Source: VRUE01 sp035712345 (GTDB lineage Bacteria > Actinomycetota > Thermoleophilia > Solirubrobacterales > 70-9). Taken from it: DNA of 42,537 nucleotides. The stretch covers positions 1 through 42,537 of the forward strand of contig DASTAY010000018.1 of the NCBI GenBank assembly GCA_035712345.1, in the 5' to 3' direction. Within the stretch, counting starts at the first letter, position 1. Each line of letters starts with the position of its first letter. The notes below the pieces were generated by a model. That model searched no databases. It was given only the letters and a program-made list of their open reading frames with translations, and was not told the origin of the DNA. Of this stretch, positions 1 through 7,929 are shown in pieces. The translations under genes and the position numbers were made by a program.

Positions 1-37
1 AGGTTTGGTCCGCTATGCGGACCAAACCTCTACGGCG
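1..37. repeat. 45-bp palindromic element, copy A (left end cut off by window)
   Basis: Positions 1-29 form a hairpin with perfect 13-bp arms (AGGTTTGGTCCGC / GCGGACCAAACCT) around a 3-nt loop, followed by CTACGGCG at 30-37. Two full copies at 6066-6110 and 29331-29375 begin with CGCCGTAG, so this copy is presumably missing its first 8 bases only because the window starts here. It lies just downstream of the MMPL gene stop. It has no T-run, so it is not a typical terminator. Confidence 0.9.
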
Positions 38-69
38 CTCCCGGGGTTGGACGGCGCTCCCGGTGTTGG
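32..69. repeat. 19-bp tandem duplication abutting palindromic element
   Basis: ACGGCGCTCCCGGGGTTGG (32-50) is followed directly by the same 19 bases with one mismatch (51-69). The first unit starts inside the right end of palindromic copy A, so the duplication includes the element's edge. It ends 4 bp before the MMPL stop codon. It could be a trace of element insertion or replication slippage. Confidence 0.8.
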
Positions 70-72
70 GCT

Positions 73-2226
73 TCAGGCCTCGGAGATGCGCAGACGTGCG
101 TAGACGCGGCGAAGCGGTTTGGGCGCCCACCAGTTCCAGCCGCCGAGCAGGCGCATCAGCGCGGGCACGAGCAGGGCGCGGACCACGGTCGCGTCGAGCA
201 TCACGCCGACCGCCATGCCGATCGCGATCTGCTTGACGAAGAAGACCGTGCTGACGCCGAAGGCGAGGAAGACGACCGCGATTGCCAGGGCCGCGGCGGT
301 GATCACGCGGCCGGTGCGGGCGATGCCCGTCGCCACCGCCTCCTCGTTGCTGTCGCCGGCGTCGTGGCGCTCTTTGATCCGCGCCATCACCAGCACCGCA
401 TAGTCGGTGGCGAGGCCGAAGATCACGGCAAAGAGGAAGACGAGGCTGGTCACCTCGATCGCGCCGGGCCCCTTGTAGTCCAGCGGGCTGTCGAGCCAGC
501 CGGCCTGGAAGGAGAGGACGAGGATTCCCAGCGTCGCGCCCAGCGTCAGCGAGTTCATCGCCAGCGTCTTGACGGGCAGCAGGACCGATCCGGTGAGGAG
601 GAAGAGCAGGACCAGCGTCGTCAGGGCGATGATCCCGACGACCAGCGGCGCGTGTTCCACCAGGCTCTGCTTCTGGTCGATGAAGCCGGCGGTGTTGCCG
701 GCGACGAGGGTGGCGGAGGCTCCCGGCGGCGGCAGGTCGCGGATCTCGTGCACGGTGTCCTGGGCGCCGGCGTGGAGGGCCGGTTCGGTCAGGGCGAAGT
801 TGGCGAAGGCGACGCTTGCGGAGGCGCGCGCGAAGGGGGCGCCGCTCGCGATGCCGTCGAGCGCTTCGATCCGGCGCCGCAGCCCGGCGAGCTGGGCATC
901 GTTCGCGCGCCCGTCGACGGTCACCGTGACCGCCTCGGTCACGTCACGTGGGTAGTGCGCTTCGAGGTATGCGTAGGCTTCGTGCGAGGGCTTGCCGGGG
1001 GGCACGGCTTCGGCGCTGGGACCGGTCAGGGTGGTCCACAGCAGCGGCGCTGCGCAGGCCAGCAGCAGCGCCGCGCTGGCGAGCGCGACGGCGACCGGGC
1101 GGCGCATCACGCCGCGGGCCAGGCGGTACCACCCGTCGGAGGCGTCGGACACCGCCGGCCCGCGGCGGATCGAGAGCGCGTCGATGCGCGTCCCGAGCAG
1201 GGCGAGCAGCGAGGGCACGACGAGGATCGCGATCACCGACGAGAGCACCGCCACCGACGCGCCCGCCACCGCCATCGAGTAGAGAAAGCGCTGCGGCATG
1301 AAGATCAGCGCGGCCATCGCCGCGGCCACGGTGAAGCCGGAGAACAGCGCCGTGCGGCCTGCCGTCTGGACGGTGCGGCGGTGCGCCTCCCGCGACGCGC
1401 CGCCGCGCCCTATCTCCTCGCGATAGCGCGAGACGAGAAGCAGCGCGTAGTCCACCGCCAGGCCGAGGCTGAGCCCGGTGGCGATGTTGAGGGCGAAGAC
1501 GGAGGTGTCCGTGACGCCGGCCATCAGCCGCAGCACGAAGAGCGTGCCGACCGTCGAGATCACCCCGATCAGCAGCGGGATCGCCGCCGCGACCACGCCC
1601 CTGAAGACGAACAGCAGCAGCAGGGCGAGCAGCGGGAAGGCGATCAGCTCGGCCTTGGTCAGGTCGGTGCGGGTCTGGTCGTTCGTTTCGTTGAAGCCGG
1701 CGGCGTAGCCGCCCATCTGAACGTCGAGCGGGCTCGCCGCGACCAGCGGTTCGACCGCTTCCGCCGCGATCCCCCCCTTGTCCTCGATATCCGTGGTCGA
1801 CAGGTAGCCGACGACCGCCAGGGATTCGCCGTCGCGAGCGATCAGCTCGGCGGCGCGGGGATCGCGCAGCGGGTCGACGACCCTGCCGACGTATTCGACC
1901 TGCGCCATGCCGCGGCTGAGCCGCCCGACCGCGCGGCGCACCGCGGGGTCGGTGGTGTCGAGCCTGCCGCCGCCGGAGTTGCGCACGACGAGCACGATCG
2001 CCGGGTTGGGGTTGTAGCCGAGCGACTTGTCGAGCAGCGCCGTCGCCCGCTCGCTCTCGGAGGCCGGGTCGGTGAAGCCCGCCGCCTTGAGATGGTGCTC
2101 GACGTCATGGCCGATCGCGATCGCGAGCGCGGCGAAGGCCGCGACAGCGGCGAGGACTCGCTTCGGGTGTCGCCAGGTGAGGTTCGCGATCCGCGTCAAC
2201 GCCAAAAGACCGTACCAGGTTTCCAA
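73..2226 (-). CDS. MMPL/RND-family membrane transporter
   Basis: The 717-residue protein has the two-fold RND layout: a membrane segment near residues 20-40, a large extracytoplasmic loop, a block of about five helices around residues 190-350, a second loop and a second helical block near 540-700. The paired blocks carry the family pattern of an ATGLSLGLAVDYALLL-like helix in the first half and a GLATDYAVLVMARI-like helix in the second, both with the Asp-Tyr pair expected in the proton-relay helix. MMPL proteins export lipids, lipoglycan precursors or drugs across the inner membrane. The first in-frame start is TTG at 2226 without a good ribosome site, so translation may start at a TTG a few codons further in. 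It is divergent from an HxlR-type regulator, which probably controls it. Substrate unknown. Confidence 0.9.
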   Translation of the reverse strand: METWYGLLALTRIANLTWRHPKRVLAAVAAFAALAIAIGHDVEHHLKAAGFTDPASESERATALLDKSLGYNPNPAIVLVVRNSGGGRLDTTDPAVRRAVGRLSRGMAQVEYVGRVVDPLRDPRAAELIARDGESLAVVGYLSTTDIEDKGGIAAEAVEPLVAASPLDVQMGGYAAGFNETNDQTRTDLTKAELIAFPLLALLLLFVFRGVVAAAIPLLIGVISTVGTLFVLRLMAGVTDTSVFALNIATGLSLGLAVDYALLLVSRYREEIGRGGASREAHRRTVQTAGRTALFSGFTVAAAMAALIFMPQRFLYSMAVAGASVAVLSSVIAILVVPSLLALLGTRIDALSIRRGPAVSDASDGWYRLARGVMRRPVAVALASAALLLACAAPLLWTTLTGPSAEAVPPGKPSHEAYAYLEAHYPRDVTEAVTVTVDGRANDAQLAGLRRRIEALDGIASGAPFARASASVAFANFALTEPALHAGAQDTVHEIRDLPPPGASATLVAGNTAGFIDQKQSLVEHAPLVVGIIALTTLVLLFLLTGSVLLPVKTLAMNSLTLGATLGILVLSFQAGWLDSPLDYKGPGAIEVTSLVFLFAVIFGLATDYAVLVMARIKERHDAGDSNEEAVATGIARTGRVITAAALAIAVVFLAFGVSTVFFVKQIAIGMAVGVMLDATVVRALLVPALMRLLGGWNWWAPKPLRRVYARLRISEA

Positions 2227-2235
2227 GCAAACGCT

Positions 2236-2275
2236 TTGAAAAGCAAATTAGTGCTGTTACCATCGGTACCATCGG
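2236..2275 (+). promoter_or_regulatory. Promoter and tandem operator of the HxlR/MMPL divergent pair
   Basis: TTGAAA (2236-2241) and TACCAT (2258-2263) are separated by 16 bp and fit a sigma70-type promoter pointing to the regulator; the expected leader is only about 10 nt. The 9-mer TACCATCGG is repeated head-to-tail at 2258-2266 and 2267-2275, overlapping the -10 box. A regulator bound there would block this promoter and lies only about 50 bp from the MMPL start. An AT-rich stretch (2245-2250, TAATTT on the minus strand) could be the MMPL -10. Inferred from sequence only. Confidence 0.5.
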
Positions 2276-2279
2276 ATCG

Positions 2280-2939
2280 ATGCCACGCCGCGAATACGAC
2301 CAGTCGTGCAGCCTCGCCTGTGCGCTCGACCGGATCGGCGAGCGCTGGTCGCTGCTGATCGTGCGCGAGCTCTCGCTCGGCCCGCTGCGCTTCTCCGACA
2401 TCGTGCGCAACGTCGGCAACGCGCCGACCGACGTCGTCACCAAGCGCCTGCGTGACCTCGAGCGACACGGCGTCGTGCGCCGCCGCGCCCTGGGGCTGCC
2501 GGCGACCGGCGTCGCCTACGAGCTGACCGAGGTCGGCTGGGCGCTGGAGCGGCCGATGATCGAGCTGGGGCGCTGGGGGATGCACTTCGAGCGGGTCGAC
2601 GACGTGGTGAACCTGCCGCCGACCTCGCTGGCCAACGCGATCCGGGTGATCGTGCAGCCGCCCCACGACGCGCGCATGACGATCGGCCTGCGCAGCGGCG
2701 GCCAGGGGTACTCGCTGCGCATCGAGGAGGGCTGGATCTCCGCCGCGCGCGGCGAGGCCGAGGATCCCGACCTGACCCTGGTCGGTGAGCCTGCCGCGGT
2801 TCTCGCCGCGCTCGTCGCCGGCGAGGCGGGCGAGCAGGGCGTCCAGGTCGAGGGCGACCGAGGCGCGCTTGAACAGCTACGTGCGATGGTCGTCCTCCCC
2901 GACCGCCTTCGCGAAAGCGCTCTGACCGTGGTCGCTTAG
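2280..2939 (+). CDS. HxlR-family regulator with C-terminal SCP2-like domain
   Basis: Residues 1-105 are a winged-helix domain of the HxlR/MarR-like type: the conserved Cys near the N-terminus (C10), GERWSLLIVRELSLGPLRF, then a recognition-helix region (TDVVTKRLRDLERHGVVRR) and the beta wing (YELTEVG). Residues 115-210 resemble the hydrophobic-ligand-binding SCP2-like domain often fused to actinobacterial HxlR proteins (DPDLTLVGEPAAVLAALVAG). The fusion suggests that a lipid or acyl ligand controls DNA binding; this is inference. It is transcribed away from the MMPL exporter, with only 53 bp between the starts. Its TAG stop is the first base block of a long palindrome shared with the next, convergent gene. 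Confidence 0.88.
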   Translation: MPRREYDQSCSLACALDRIGERWSLLIVRELSLGPLRFSDIVRNVGNAPTDVVTKRLRDLERHGVVRRRALGLPATGVAYELTEVGWALERPMIELGRWGMHFERVDDVVNLPPTSLANAIRVIVQPPHDARMTIGLRSGGQGYSLRIEEGWISAARGEAEDPDLTLVGEPAAVLAALVAGEAGEQGVQVEGDRGALEQLRAMVVLPDRLRESALTVVA

Positions 2940-3052
2940 GGCCCGTCCCGGTAGGGGTGGAACGTCTTGTACTTTTTCGTCGAAAGTTACGGGCGTCAGC
3001 AGCAACCCGCGTCTCGAAAAAGTTAAGTGGAACCCCTACCGGGACGGGCCCT
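2938..3052. repeat. 115-bp nested palindrome between convergent genes
   Basis: Outer arms are a perfect 21-bp inverted repeat (2938-2958 against 3032-3052), and inner arms ACTTTTTCG (2971-2979) and CGAAAAAGT (3015-3023) are perfect over 9 bp. The outer arms begin inside the TAG stop of the HxlR gene and end on the first base of the minus-strand TAA stop of the acyl-CoA dehydrogenase, so the element fills the whole gap. It could act as a bidirectional terminator, although no T-run follows the outer stem. It may be a miniature mobile element; the element at 13712-13836 has the same build. Confidence 0.85.
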
Positions 3053-4266
3053 TAACGCAGTTCCGCAGAGCTCTTGCCGAGCAGCTGGCGGGCGACGATC
3101 AGCAGCTGGATCTGCTGCGTGCCCTCGAAGATGTCGAGGATCTTGGCGTCGCGGGCCCACTTCTCCAGCAGCTCGTCCTCGCCGTAGCCGACCGCTCCGC
3201 AGAGCTCGACGCAGCCGAGCGCCACGTCGACGCAGGTGCGTCCCGCCTTGGCCTTCGCCATCGAGGCCTGCAGCGAGTTGGGCTTGCCGTTGTCGGCCAT
3301 CCAGGCGGCCTGCAGGGTGAGCAGGCGGGCGGCCTCGAAGTCGGCCTCCATCTCCAGATAGCGGGAGACGGCCGCGGGCTGGGAGAGCGCCGGCAGCGCG
3401 TAGTCGATCTCGACCCCGGCGTCCGAGAGGCACTCGCGCGTCCGCTCCAGCGCCGCACGGGCGACGCCGACCGCCATCGCGGCGACCAGCGGCCGCGTGT
3501 TGTCGAAGGTCTGCATCGCCCCGCCGAAGCCCTGCTTGACGTCGATCTCGGGGTTCCCGAGCAGCGCCTCCTTCGGCACCCGGCAGTCCTGCAGGGTGAA
3601 GTTGGCGGTGTCGGAGGCGCGGATCCCGAGCTTGTGCTCGAGCCGGTCGAGCTTCAGCCCTGGGTTGTCGCGCTCGACGATGAACGACTTGATCGCCGCC
3701 CGGCCCTTGGAGGGGTCGAGCGAGGCCCAGACGACGATCAGGTCGGCCCGGTCGCCCGAGGTGACGAAGATCTTCTCGCCGTTGAGCACGTACTCCTCGC
3801 CGTCGAGCTTCGCCGTGGTGCGGATCGAGGCCGAGTCGGAGCCGGCCTCCGGCTCGGTGATCGCCATCGCCGCCCACTTGCCGCCGTAGCGCTCGAGCTG
3901 CTCCTCGCTCGCCACCGAGGCGATCGCCGAGTTGCCGAGGCCCTGGCGGGGCATCGAGAGCAGCAGGCCGACGTCGCCCCAGCAGAGCTCGATGATGCCG
4001 AGCACGGTGGAGAGGTTGGAGCCGTTGCGGTTGCCTTCGGCGCCGTTGTCGCTCTTCTCGCGGCGCACCCCCGCGGCGCCGGCGCCGCCGATGTCGGAGC
4101 CCTCGTTCATCCCGTCGATCAGCGAGGCGAGCATGTCGAGCTCTTTCGGGTAGGAGTGCTCGGCCTCGTCGTACTTGCGCGAGATCGGCCGGAAGACCTC
4201 GGTCGCGACCTGGTTGGCCTGGCTTGCCAGGGGCTGGAACTTCTTCGGTATCTCGAGATTGATCAT
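3052..4266 (-). CDS. Acyl-CoA dehydrogenase (partner 2 of fatty-acid operon)
   Basis: A 404-residue flavoprotein of the acyl-CoA dehydrogenase superfamily, catalysing alpha,beta-desaturation of an acyl-CoA. Visible signatures are AITEPEAGSDSASI with a following GEKIFVTSG (FAD/substrate contacts) and the C-terminal IFEGTQQIQLLIVARQLLG, whose Glu fits the usual catalytic base position. The ATG at 4266 is chosen because AAAGGAC precedes it at good spacing and the family homology begins there; the open frame continues upstream but is only antisense-like sequence. It is last in the five-gene minus-strand operon, 29 bp after the preceding dehydrogenase. Neighbouring dehydrogenases often form alpha2-beta2 enzymes in mycobacteria. 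Confidence 0.92.
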   Translation of the reverse strand: MINLEIPKKFQPLASQANQVATEVFRPISRKYDEAEHSYPKELDMLASLIDGMNEGSDIGGAGAAGVRREKSDNGAEGNRNGSNLSTVLGIIELCWGDVGLLLSMPRQGLGNSAIASVASEEQLERYGGKWAAMAITEPEAGSDSASIRTTAKLDGEEYVLNGEKIFVTSGDRADLIVVWASLDPSKGRAAIKSFIVERDNPGLKLDRLEHKLGIRASDTANFTLQDCRVPKEALLGNPEIDVKQGFGGAMQTFDNTRPLVAAMAVGVARAALERTRECLSDAGVEIDYALPALSQPAAVSRYLEMEADFEAARLLTLQAAWMADNGKPNSLQASMAKAKAGRTCVDVALGCVELCGAVGYGEDELLEKWARDAKILDIFEGTQQIQLLIVARQLLGKSSAELR

Positions 4267-4295
4267 GTTGGTGTCCTTTCGCTCGCCGGCCGCGC

Positions 4296-5636
4296 CTAGA
4301 CGAGCAGGGCGCCCTCCATGACGCCCGCCGCTCGGAGGTCCCTGTACCAGCGCTCGACCGGGTGCTCCTTGACGAAGCCGTGGCCGCCGAGCAGCTGCAC
4401 CCCTTCGGAGCCGATCTCCATCCCCTTGGCGGCGCAGAGCTTGCGCGCCAGCGCCGCCTCGCGGGCGAAGTCCTCGCCCTGGTCGGCGCGGCTCGCCGCC
4501 CGGTAGGTCGCCAGCCGCATGCCGTTCGTCTCGATGCCGATGTCGGAGACGCCGAAGGCGACCGCCTGACGGTTGGAGATCGGCTCGCCGAACGCGGTGC
4601 GCTCGTTGACGTAGGGGATGACGTAATCGAGCACTGCCTGTGCGGCGCCGACGGCGAGCGAGGACCAGGCGATCCGCGCTCGCTGCACACACTCGACGTA
4701 GTCCTCCCGCTTGCCCTCGCCGAGCAGCGCGCTGGCGGGCAGGCGGACCCCTTCGAGCAGGAGGCGGCCAGTGGCGGCGGGTCGCAGCCCCATCGCCGGC
4801 TCGTCGCGCACCGAGAGGCCCTTGGCGCCCGACTCGATCACGAACAGGGCGGGGCCGCCGAGCTCCTCGGCCTCGGCGGCGACGAGGAAGAGCTCGCACT
4901 CGGTGGCGCGGGCGACGAGCGACTTGGCGCCGTCGAGCACCCAGTCCTCGCCCTCGCGGCGGGCCTTGGTCGCGAGGCTCAGCGGATCGAAGAGCGGGCG
5001 CGGCTCGAGCAGCGCCAGCGCCGCGGCGGGCGCGTCCTCGCCGCTGAAGGCCGGCAGGTAGGTCGCCTCCTGCTCGGCGCTGCCCCAGTGGCCGATCGCG
5101 GTGGCGACAGCGCCGGGGGCGAGGGCGGCGTAGGCGATGCCCATGTCGCCATGGGCGAGCGCCTCGCCGACCAGGGCGCTGGTCGTCGCGGCCTGCTCGT
5201 GCATCACCCCGCCGAGCTCCTCGGGAATGCCGAGCATGTTGACGCCGAGCTCGCTCGCCTGGGCCAACAGCTCGGCTGGGATCGTGCGCTCGGCGTCGGC
5301 CTGTTGCGCCGCGGGGCGGACCTTGGCCTCGGCGAAGTCGCGCACCGCCTCCTGGAACATCTGCTGCTCGTCGTCGGGGCTGACGTCGAAGAGGGTGCGC
5401 GGCTTGCCGGCCGCCTGGCGCGCCGGTTTGCCCAGCTTCTGGGCCGCTTTGAAGGTGCGCCCGGCGGCGGTCGCGGTGCGAAAGCCGCTCTTGGTGCCCT
5501 GGAAGAGCGCCCGCTCGACCTGCTTGCGGACGCGGATCCGATCGAGCAGGTCCGAGCCGGCGAGCCAGTTGAGCGCCCGCAGGCCTATGCCCATGCTGCG
5601 CTCGGCCACGCCCGCTCCGTTGCCGTTTCCGTTCAC
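4296..5636 (-). CDS. Acyl-CoA dehydrogenase-like protein with N-terminal extension
   Basis: A 446-residue acyl-CoA dehydrogenase homologue. About 70 basic, Ala-rich residues precede the family core, which starts near FDVSPDDEQQMFQEAVRDFAE. The substrate-loop region is atypical (AAALALLEPRPLFDPLSLAT in place of a canonical TEP.AGSD), and the C-terminus stops at RWYRDLRAAGVMEGALLV, lacking the long terminal helix after the EGT-like turn. The GTG start has a GGGAGG ribosome site 8 nt upstream and overlaps the TGA of the MaoC gene (GTGA), indicating translational coupling. Together with the downstream dehydrogenase it may form a hetero-oligomer in which one subunit is catalytically reduced. That pairing is inference. 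Confidence 0.88.
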   Translation of the reverse strand: MNGNGNGAGVAERSMGIGLRALNWLAGSDLLDRIRVRKQVERALFQGTKSGFRTATAAGRTFKAAQKLGKPARQAAGKPRTLFDVSPDDEQQMFQEAVRDFAEAKVRPAAQQADAERTIPAELLAQASELGVNMLGIPEELGGVMHEQAATTSALVGEALAHGDMGIAYAALAPGAVATAIGHWGSAEQEATYLPAFSGEDAPAAALALLEPRPLFDPLSLATKARREGEDWVLDGAKSLVARATECELFLVAAEAEELGGPALFVIESGAKGLSVRDEPAMGLRPAATGRLLLEGVRLPASALLGEGKREDYVECVQRARIAWSSLAVGAAQAVLDYVIPYVNERTAFGEPISNRQAVAFGVSDIGIETNGMRLATYRAASRADQGEDFAREAALARKLCAAKGMEIGSEGVQLLGGHGFVKEHPVERWYRDLRAAGVMEGALLV

Positions 5637-6607
5637 TTGCTTTTCCTCCCAGTCGTCTGTTTTGGGCCGGCTTTGGCCTCGAGCGGCGTCAGGCGGCCGT
5701 CGAGGTGTGGGGTGTGGCGCTTTGCGTCGCGCACCGCGAAGTCGATCTCCTCGCCGTCTGCATCGCTGAGAAACTCGACGGCGCCCGGCAGGCGGATCGG
5801 CTTGCGGAAGCCGACCTCGACCGCGAAGGCGTCGGGCAGCCGGCCTCCGAGCGCCGCCAGGCAGCGCGCCTTGGTCCACATCCCGTGTGCGATCGCGCTC
5901 GGGAAGCCGAGCGGCTTCGCCGTCAGCGAGTGCATGTGGATCGGGTTGCGATCCCCGGAGACGGCGGCGTAGCGCCGCCCGAGATCGCCGCCGAGCCGCC
6001 ACGTGGCGCTCGCGGTCAGGCCCTCCTCGGGCTCGGGCGCGTCGACGGCGCCCCCCTCCGCGTCGCGCCGTAGAGGTTTGGTCCGCATACCGGACTCAAC
6101 CTCTACGGCGGTCTGGGAGGGGCCGCGACGCAGGAAGGTGCTGGTCGACTCCCAGGCGGTCTCTTCGCCGATTTGCGCTTCGGTGAGGAGGCCGAAGGTC
6201 TGGCCGCGCTTGTGAGGTTGCAGCGGGGTGGGGCGGACGACGAGCTTCAGCTCCTCGCCGATCCCGATCGGCCGCCGCTGGACGATGCGGTTCTCGACAT
6301 GGACCAGGCCGACCGCGCCGAAGGGGAAGCTGCTGTCGGCCATCGTCGCCATGTGCAGGGGGAAGGCGAGGATGTGCGGATAGGTCGGGGGCAGCGTGTC
6401 GCGCAGCGAGAAGCCGCAGACCCTGGCGTAGGCGGTGACGGCGTCCGGATCGGGGCGGACGCCCTCCAGCACCAGCTCCGTCTCGGGGATCTCCCTGCCA
6501 CGGCCCGGGACGAAGGGCAGCAGCGAGGCGCCCGGGATCAGCGGCAGCGCCGCGCGGGCGTAGAGCGGCAGGATGCTCGGCGGGCTGTCGAGCGTCCGCG
6601 TCCTCAT
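5633..6607 (-). CDS. HtdX-like MaoC double-hotdog (R)-3-hydroxyacyl dehydratase/enoyl hydratase
   Basis: A 324-residue protein with two hotdog halves. The C-terminal half has the MaoC motif YAAVSGDRNPIHMHSLTAKPLG with its Asp and His, and then AIAHGMWTKARCL. The N-terminal half (about residues 40-160) is the non-catalytic partner fold. Order and neighbours match Mycobacterium tuberculosis Rv0241c (htdX) beside fabG4 and fadA2. ATG at 6607 overlaps the FabG TGA by one base. Residues about 166-181 are encoded by a 45-bp palindromic repeat, placed in the linker between the hotdog halves, so the protein is longer than the roughly 280-residue mycobacterial protein. Function: hydration/dehydration of acyl-CoA intermediates in the same cycle as the neighbours. 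Confidence 0.9.
   Translation of the reverse strand: MRTRTLDSPPSILPLYARAALPLIPGASLLPFVPGRGREIPETELVLEGVRPDPDAVTAYARVCGFSLRDTLPPTYPHILAFPLHMATMADSSFPFGAVGLVHVENRIVQRRPIGIGEELKLVVRPTPLQPHKRGQTFGLLTEAQIGEETAWESTSTFLRRGPSQTAVEVESGMRTKPLRRDAEGGAVDAPEPEEGLTASATWRLGGDLGRRYAAVSGDRNPIHMHSLTAKPLGFPSAIAHGMWTKARCLAALGGRLPDAFAVEVGFRKPIRLPGAVEFLSDADGEEIDFAVRDAKRHTPHLDGRLTPLEAKAGPKQTTGRKSK
6066..6110. repeat. 45-bp palindromic element, copy B, in frame inside the MaoC gene
   Basis: The element begins CGCCGTAGAGGTTTGGTCCG and ends CGGACTCAACCTCTACGGCG with a 5-base centre, so it matches copy A and copy C closely. At 45 bp it is exactly 15 codons, which keeps the gene open. On the minus strand it encodes residues beginning AVEVES and ending KPLRR in the inter-domain linker of the hydratase. 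The same peptide ends can be read from the other copies. Confidence 0.9.
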
Positions 6608-7929
6608 CAGGCTCCAAGCAGGCTCTGGCCGCAGACGCGAACGACGTTGCCGTTGACGCCGGTCGAGGCGGGGCTGGCGAACCAGGCGATCGCCTCGGCG
6701 ACGTCGACCGGCAGGCCGCCCTGCGACATGCTGTTCATGCGCCGGCCGGCTTCGCGGATCGCGATCGGCATCGCGTCGGTCATCTGCGTTTCGATGAAGC
6801 CCGGCGCGACGGCGTTGATCGTCGCGCCGCGCGCGGCCAGCTCCGGCGCCAGCGCTTCGACCATGCCGATCACGCCGGCCTTCGAGGTGGCGTAGTTGGT
6901 CTGGCCGGGGTTGCCGGCGATGCCGCTCATCGAGGAGACGCAGACGATGCGGCCGTTGCGGCGCAGCAGGTCGCGGTGCAGCAGCTCGTCGTTGATCCGC
7001 TCCTCGCTGGAGAGGTTGATCTCCATCAGCGAGCTCCAGCGGTCCTCCGGCATCTTGGCGATCGTGCGGTCGCGGGTGACGCCGGCGTTGTGGACGACGA
7101 CGTCGATGCCGCCGGAGAGGCGCTCGGCGATCGTCGCCGGCGCGTCGGAGTCGGTGATGTCGAGCTCGATCGTCTCGGCTTCGAGCCGCGCGGCAACCTT
7201 GGCGAGGTCGTCGGCGAGCGCCGGCACGTCGAGCAGGACGAGCTCGGCGCCGTCGCGGTGCAGGACCGTGGCGATCGCCTCGCCGATGCCGCGCGAGGCG
7301 CCGGTGACCAGCGCCCGCACGCCGTCCAGCGGTTGCCTCCATTCCGGCGTCGGCGCCTCGGCGACGGCCGGGCCGATGCGGATCACCTGGCCGGAGACGT
7401 AGGCCGAGCGGGGGGAGAGGAGGAAGCGAAGCGTCGAGTCGAGCTGGTCCTCGGCGCCCTCTGCGACGTAGACGAGCTGCACGGCGATGCCGCGACCGAT
7501 CTCCTTGGCCAGCGAGCGGGTGAAGCCCTCCAGCGCCCGCTGCGCGGTGGCCGCGCGGGCCGGCAGGCCGGCGGGGGGCGTGCCGAGCACGACGACGCGG
7601 CCGGAGCGCCCGACCCGCTTGACGTTGGGGTGGAAGAAGCGCTGCAGCTCGACCAGCTCGGTCGAGTCGGAGATCCCGGTCGCGTCGAAGACCAGCGCGC
7701 CGACCTGGCTGTCGGACTTCTGCGGCCGCGGGGCGCCGATCTCGCCGAGCAGGCGCTCGAGCGCCTTGTCGAGCCGGCCGCCGGGGGCGCCGCCGGAGAG
7801 CACCGCGCCGGGGGCGTCCGCCTCGTCCTCCGTGTGGCGCTTCAGCTCCACCGGGCGGGGGAGCCCGACGCGCGGGGCGATCAGCTTGCCGGGCGGCGAG
7901 TTGACCAGCTGGGCGTAGATGTCGCTCAT
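6607..7929 (-). CDS. fabG4: FabG4-like high-molecular-weight 3-oxoacyl reductase
   Basis: A 440-residue short-chain dehydrogenase in the size class of mycobacterial FabG4 (about 450 residues). The N-terminal half (to residue about 205) is a degenerate Rossmann/flavodoxin-like domain without a TGxxxGxG motif. The C-terminal half is a full ketoreductase: TGASRGIGEA cofactor loop, HNAG, then the catalytic Ser (SSMSG) and the Tyr/Lys pair (NYATSKAG), and APGFIETQMT. It interconverts 3-oxoacyl- and 3-hydroxyacyl-CoA (or ACP) with NAD(P)H. Start ATG 7929 overlaps the thiolase TGA in an ATGA, and the gene ends overlapping the MaoC start. The same neighbour order is known from mycobacteria, supporting the symbol. 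Confidence 0.92.
   Translation of the reverse strand: MSDIYAQLVNSPPGKLIAPRVGLPRPVELKRHTEDEADAPGAVLSGGAPGGRLDKALERLLGEIGAPRPQKSDSQVGALVFDATGISDSTELVELQRFFHPNVKRVGRSGRVVVLGTPPAGLPARAATAQRALEGFTRSLAKEIGRGIAVQLVYVAEGAEDQLDSTLRFLLSPRSAYVSGQVIRIGPAVAEAPTPEWRQPLDGVRALVTGASRGIGEAIATVLHRDGAELVLLDVPALADDLAKVAARLEAETIELDITDSDAPATIAERLSGGIDVVVHNAGVTRDRTIAKMPEDRWSSLMEINLSSEERINDELLHRDLLRRNGRIVCVSSMSGIAGNPGQTNYATSKAGVIGMVEALAPELAARGATINAVAPGFIETQMTDAMPIAIREAGRRMNSMSQGGLPVDVAEAIAWFASPASTGVNGNVVRVCGQSLLGA

Noticed and set aside
364..2358. Long antisense open frames such as 364-2358, 4362-5972, 6976-8235 and 17466-19259 opposite real genes
   Set aside because: They are low-complexity, Arg/Ala/Gly/Gln-rich translations caused by high GC, and the opposite strand carries full-length recognised proteins.
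2938..3052. Intrinsic terminator as the only explanation for the long palindrome
   Set aside because: No T-run follows the outer stem, and the similar element at 13712-13836 is inside a coding region, so termination alone does not explain it.
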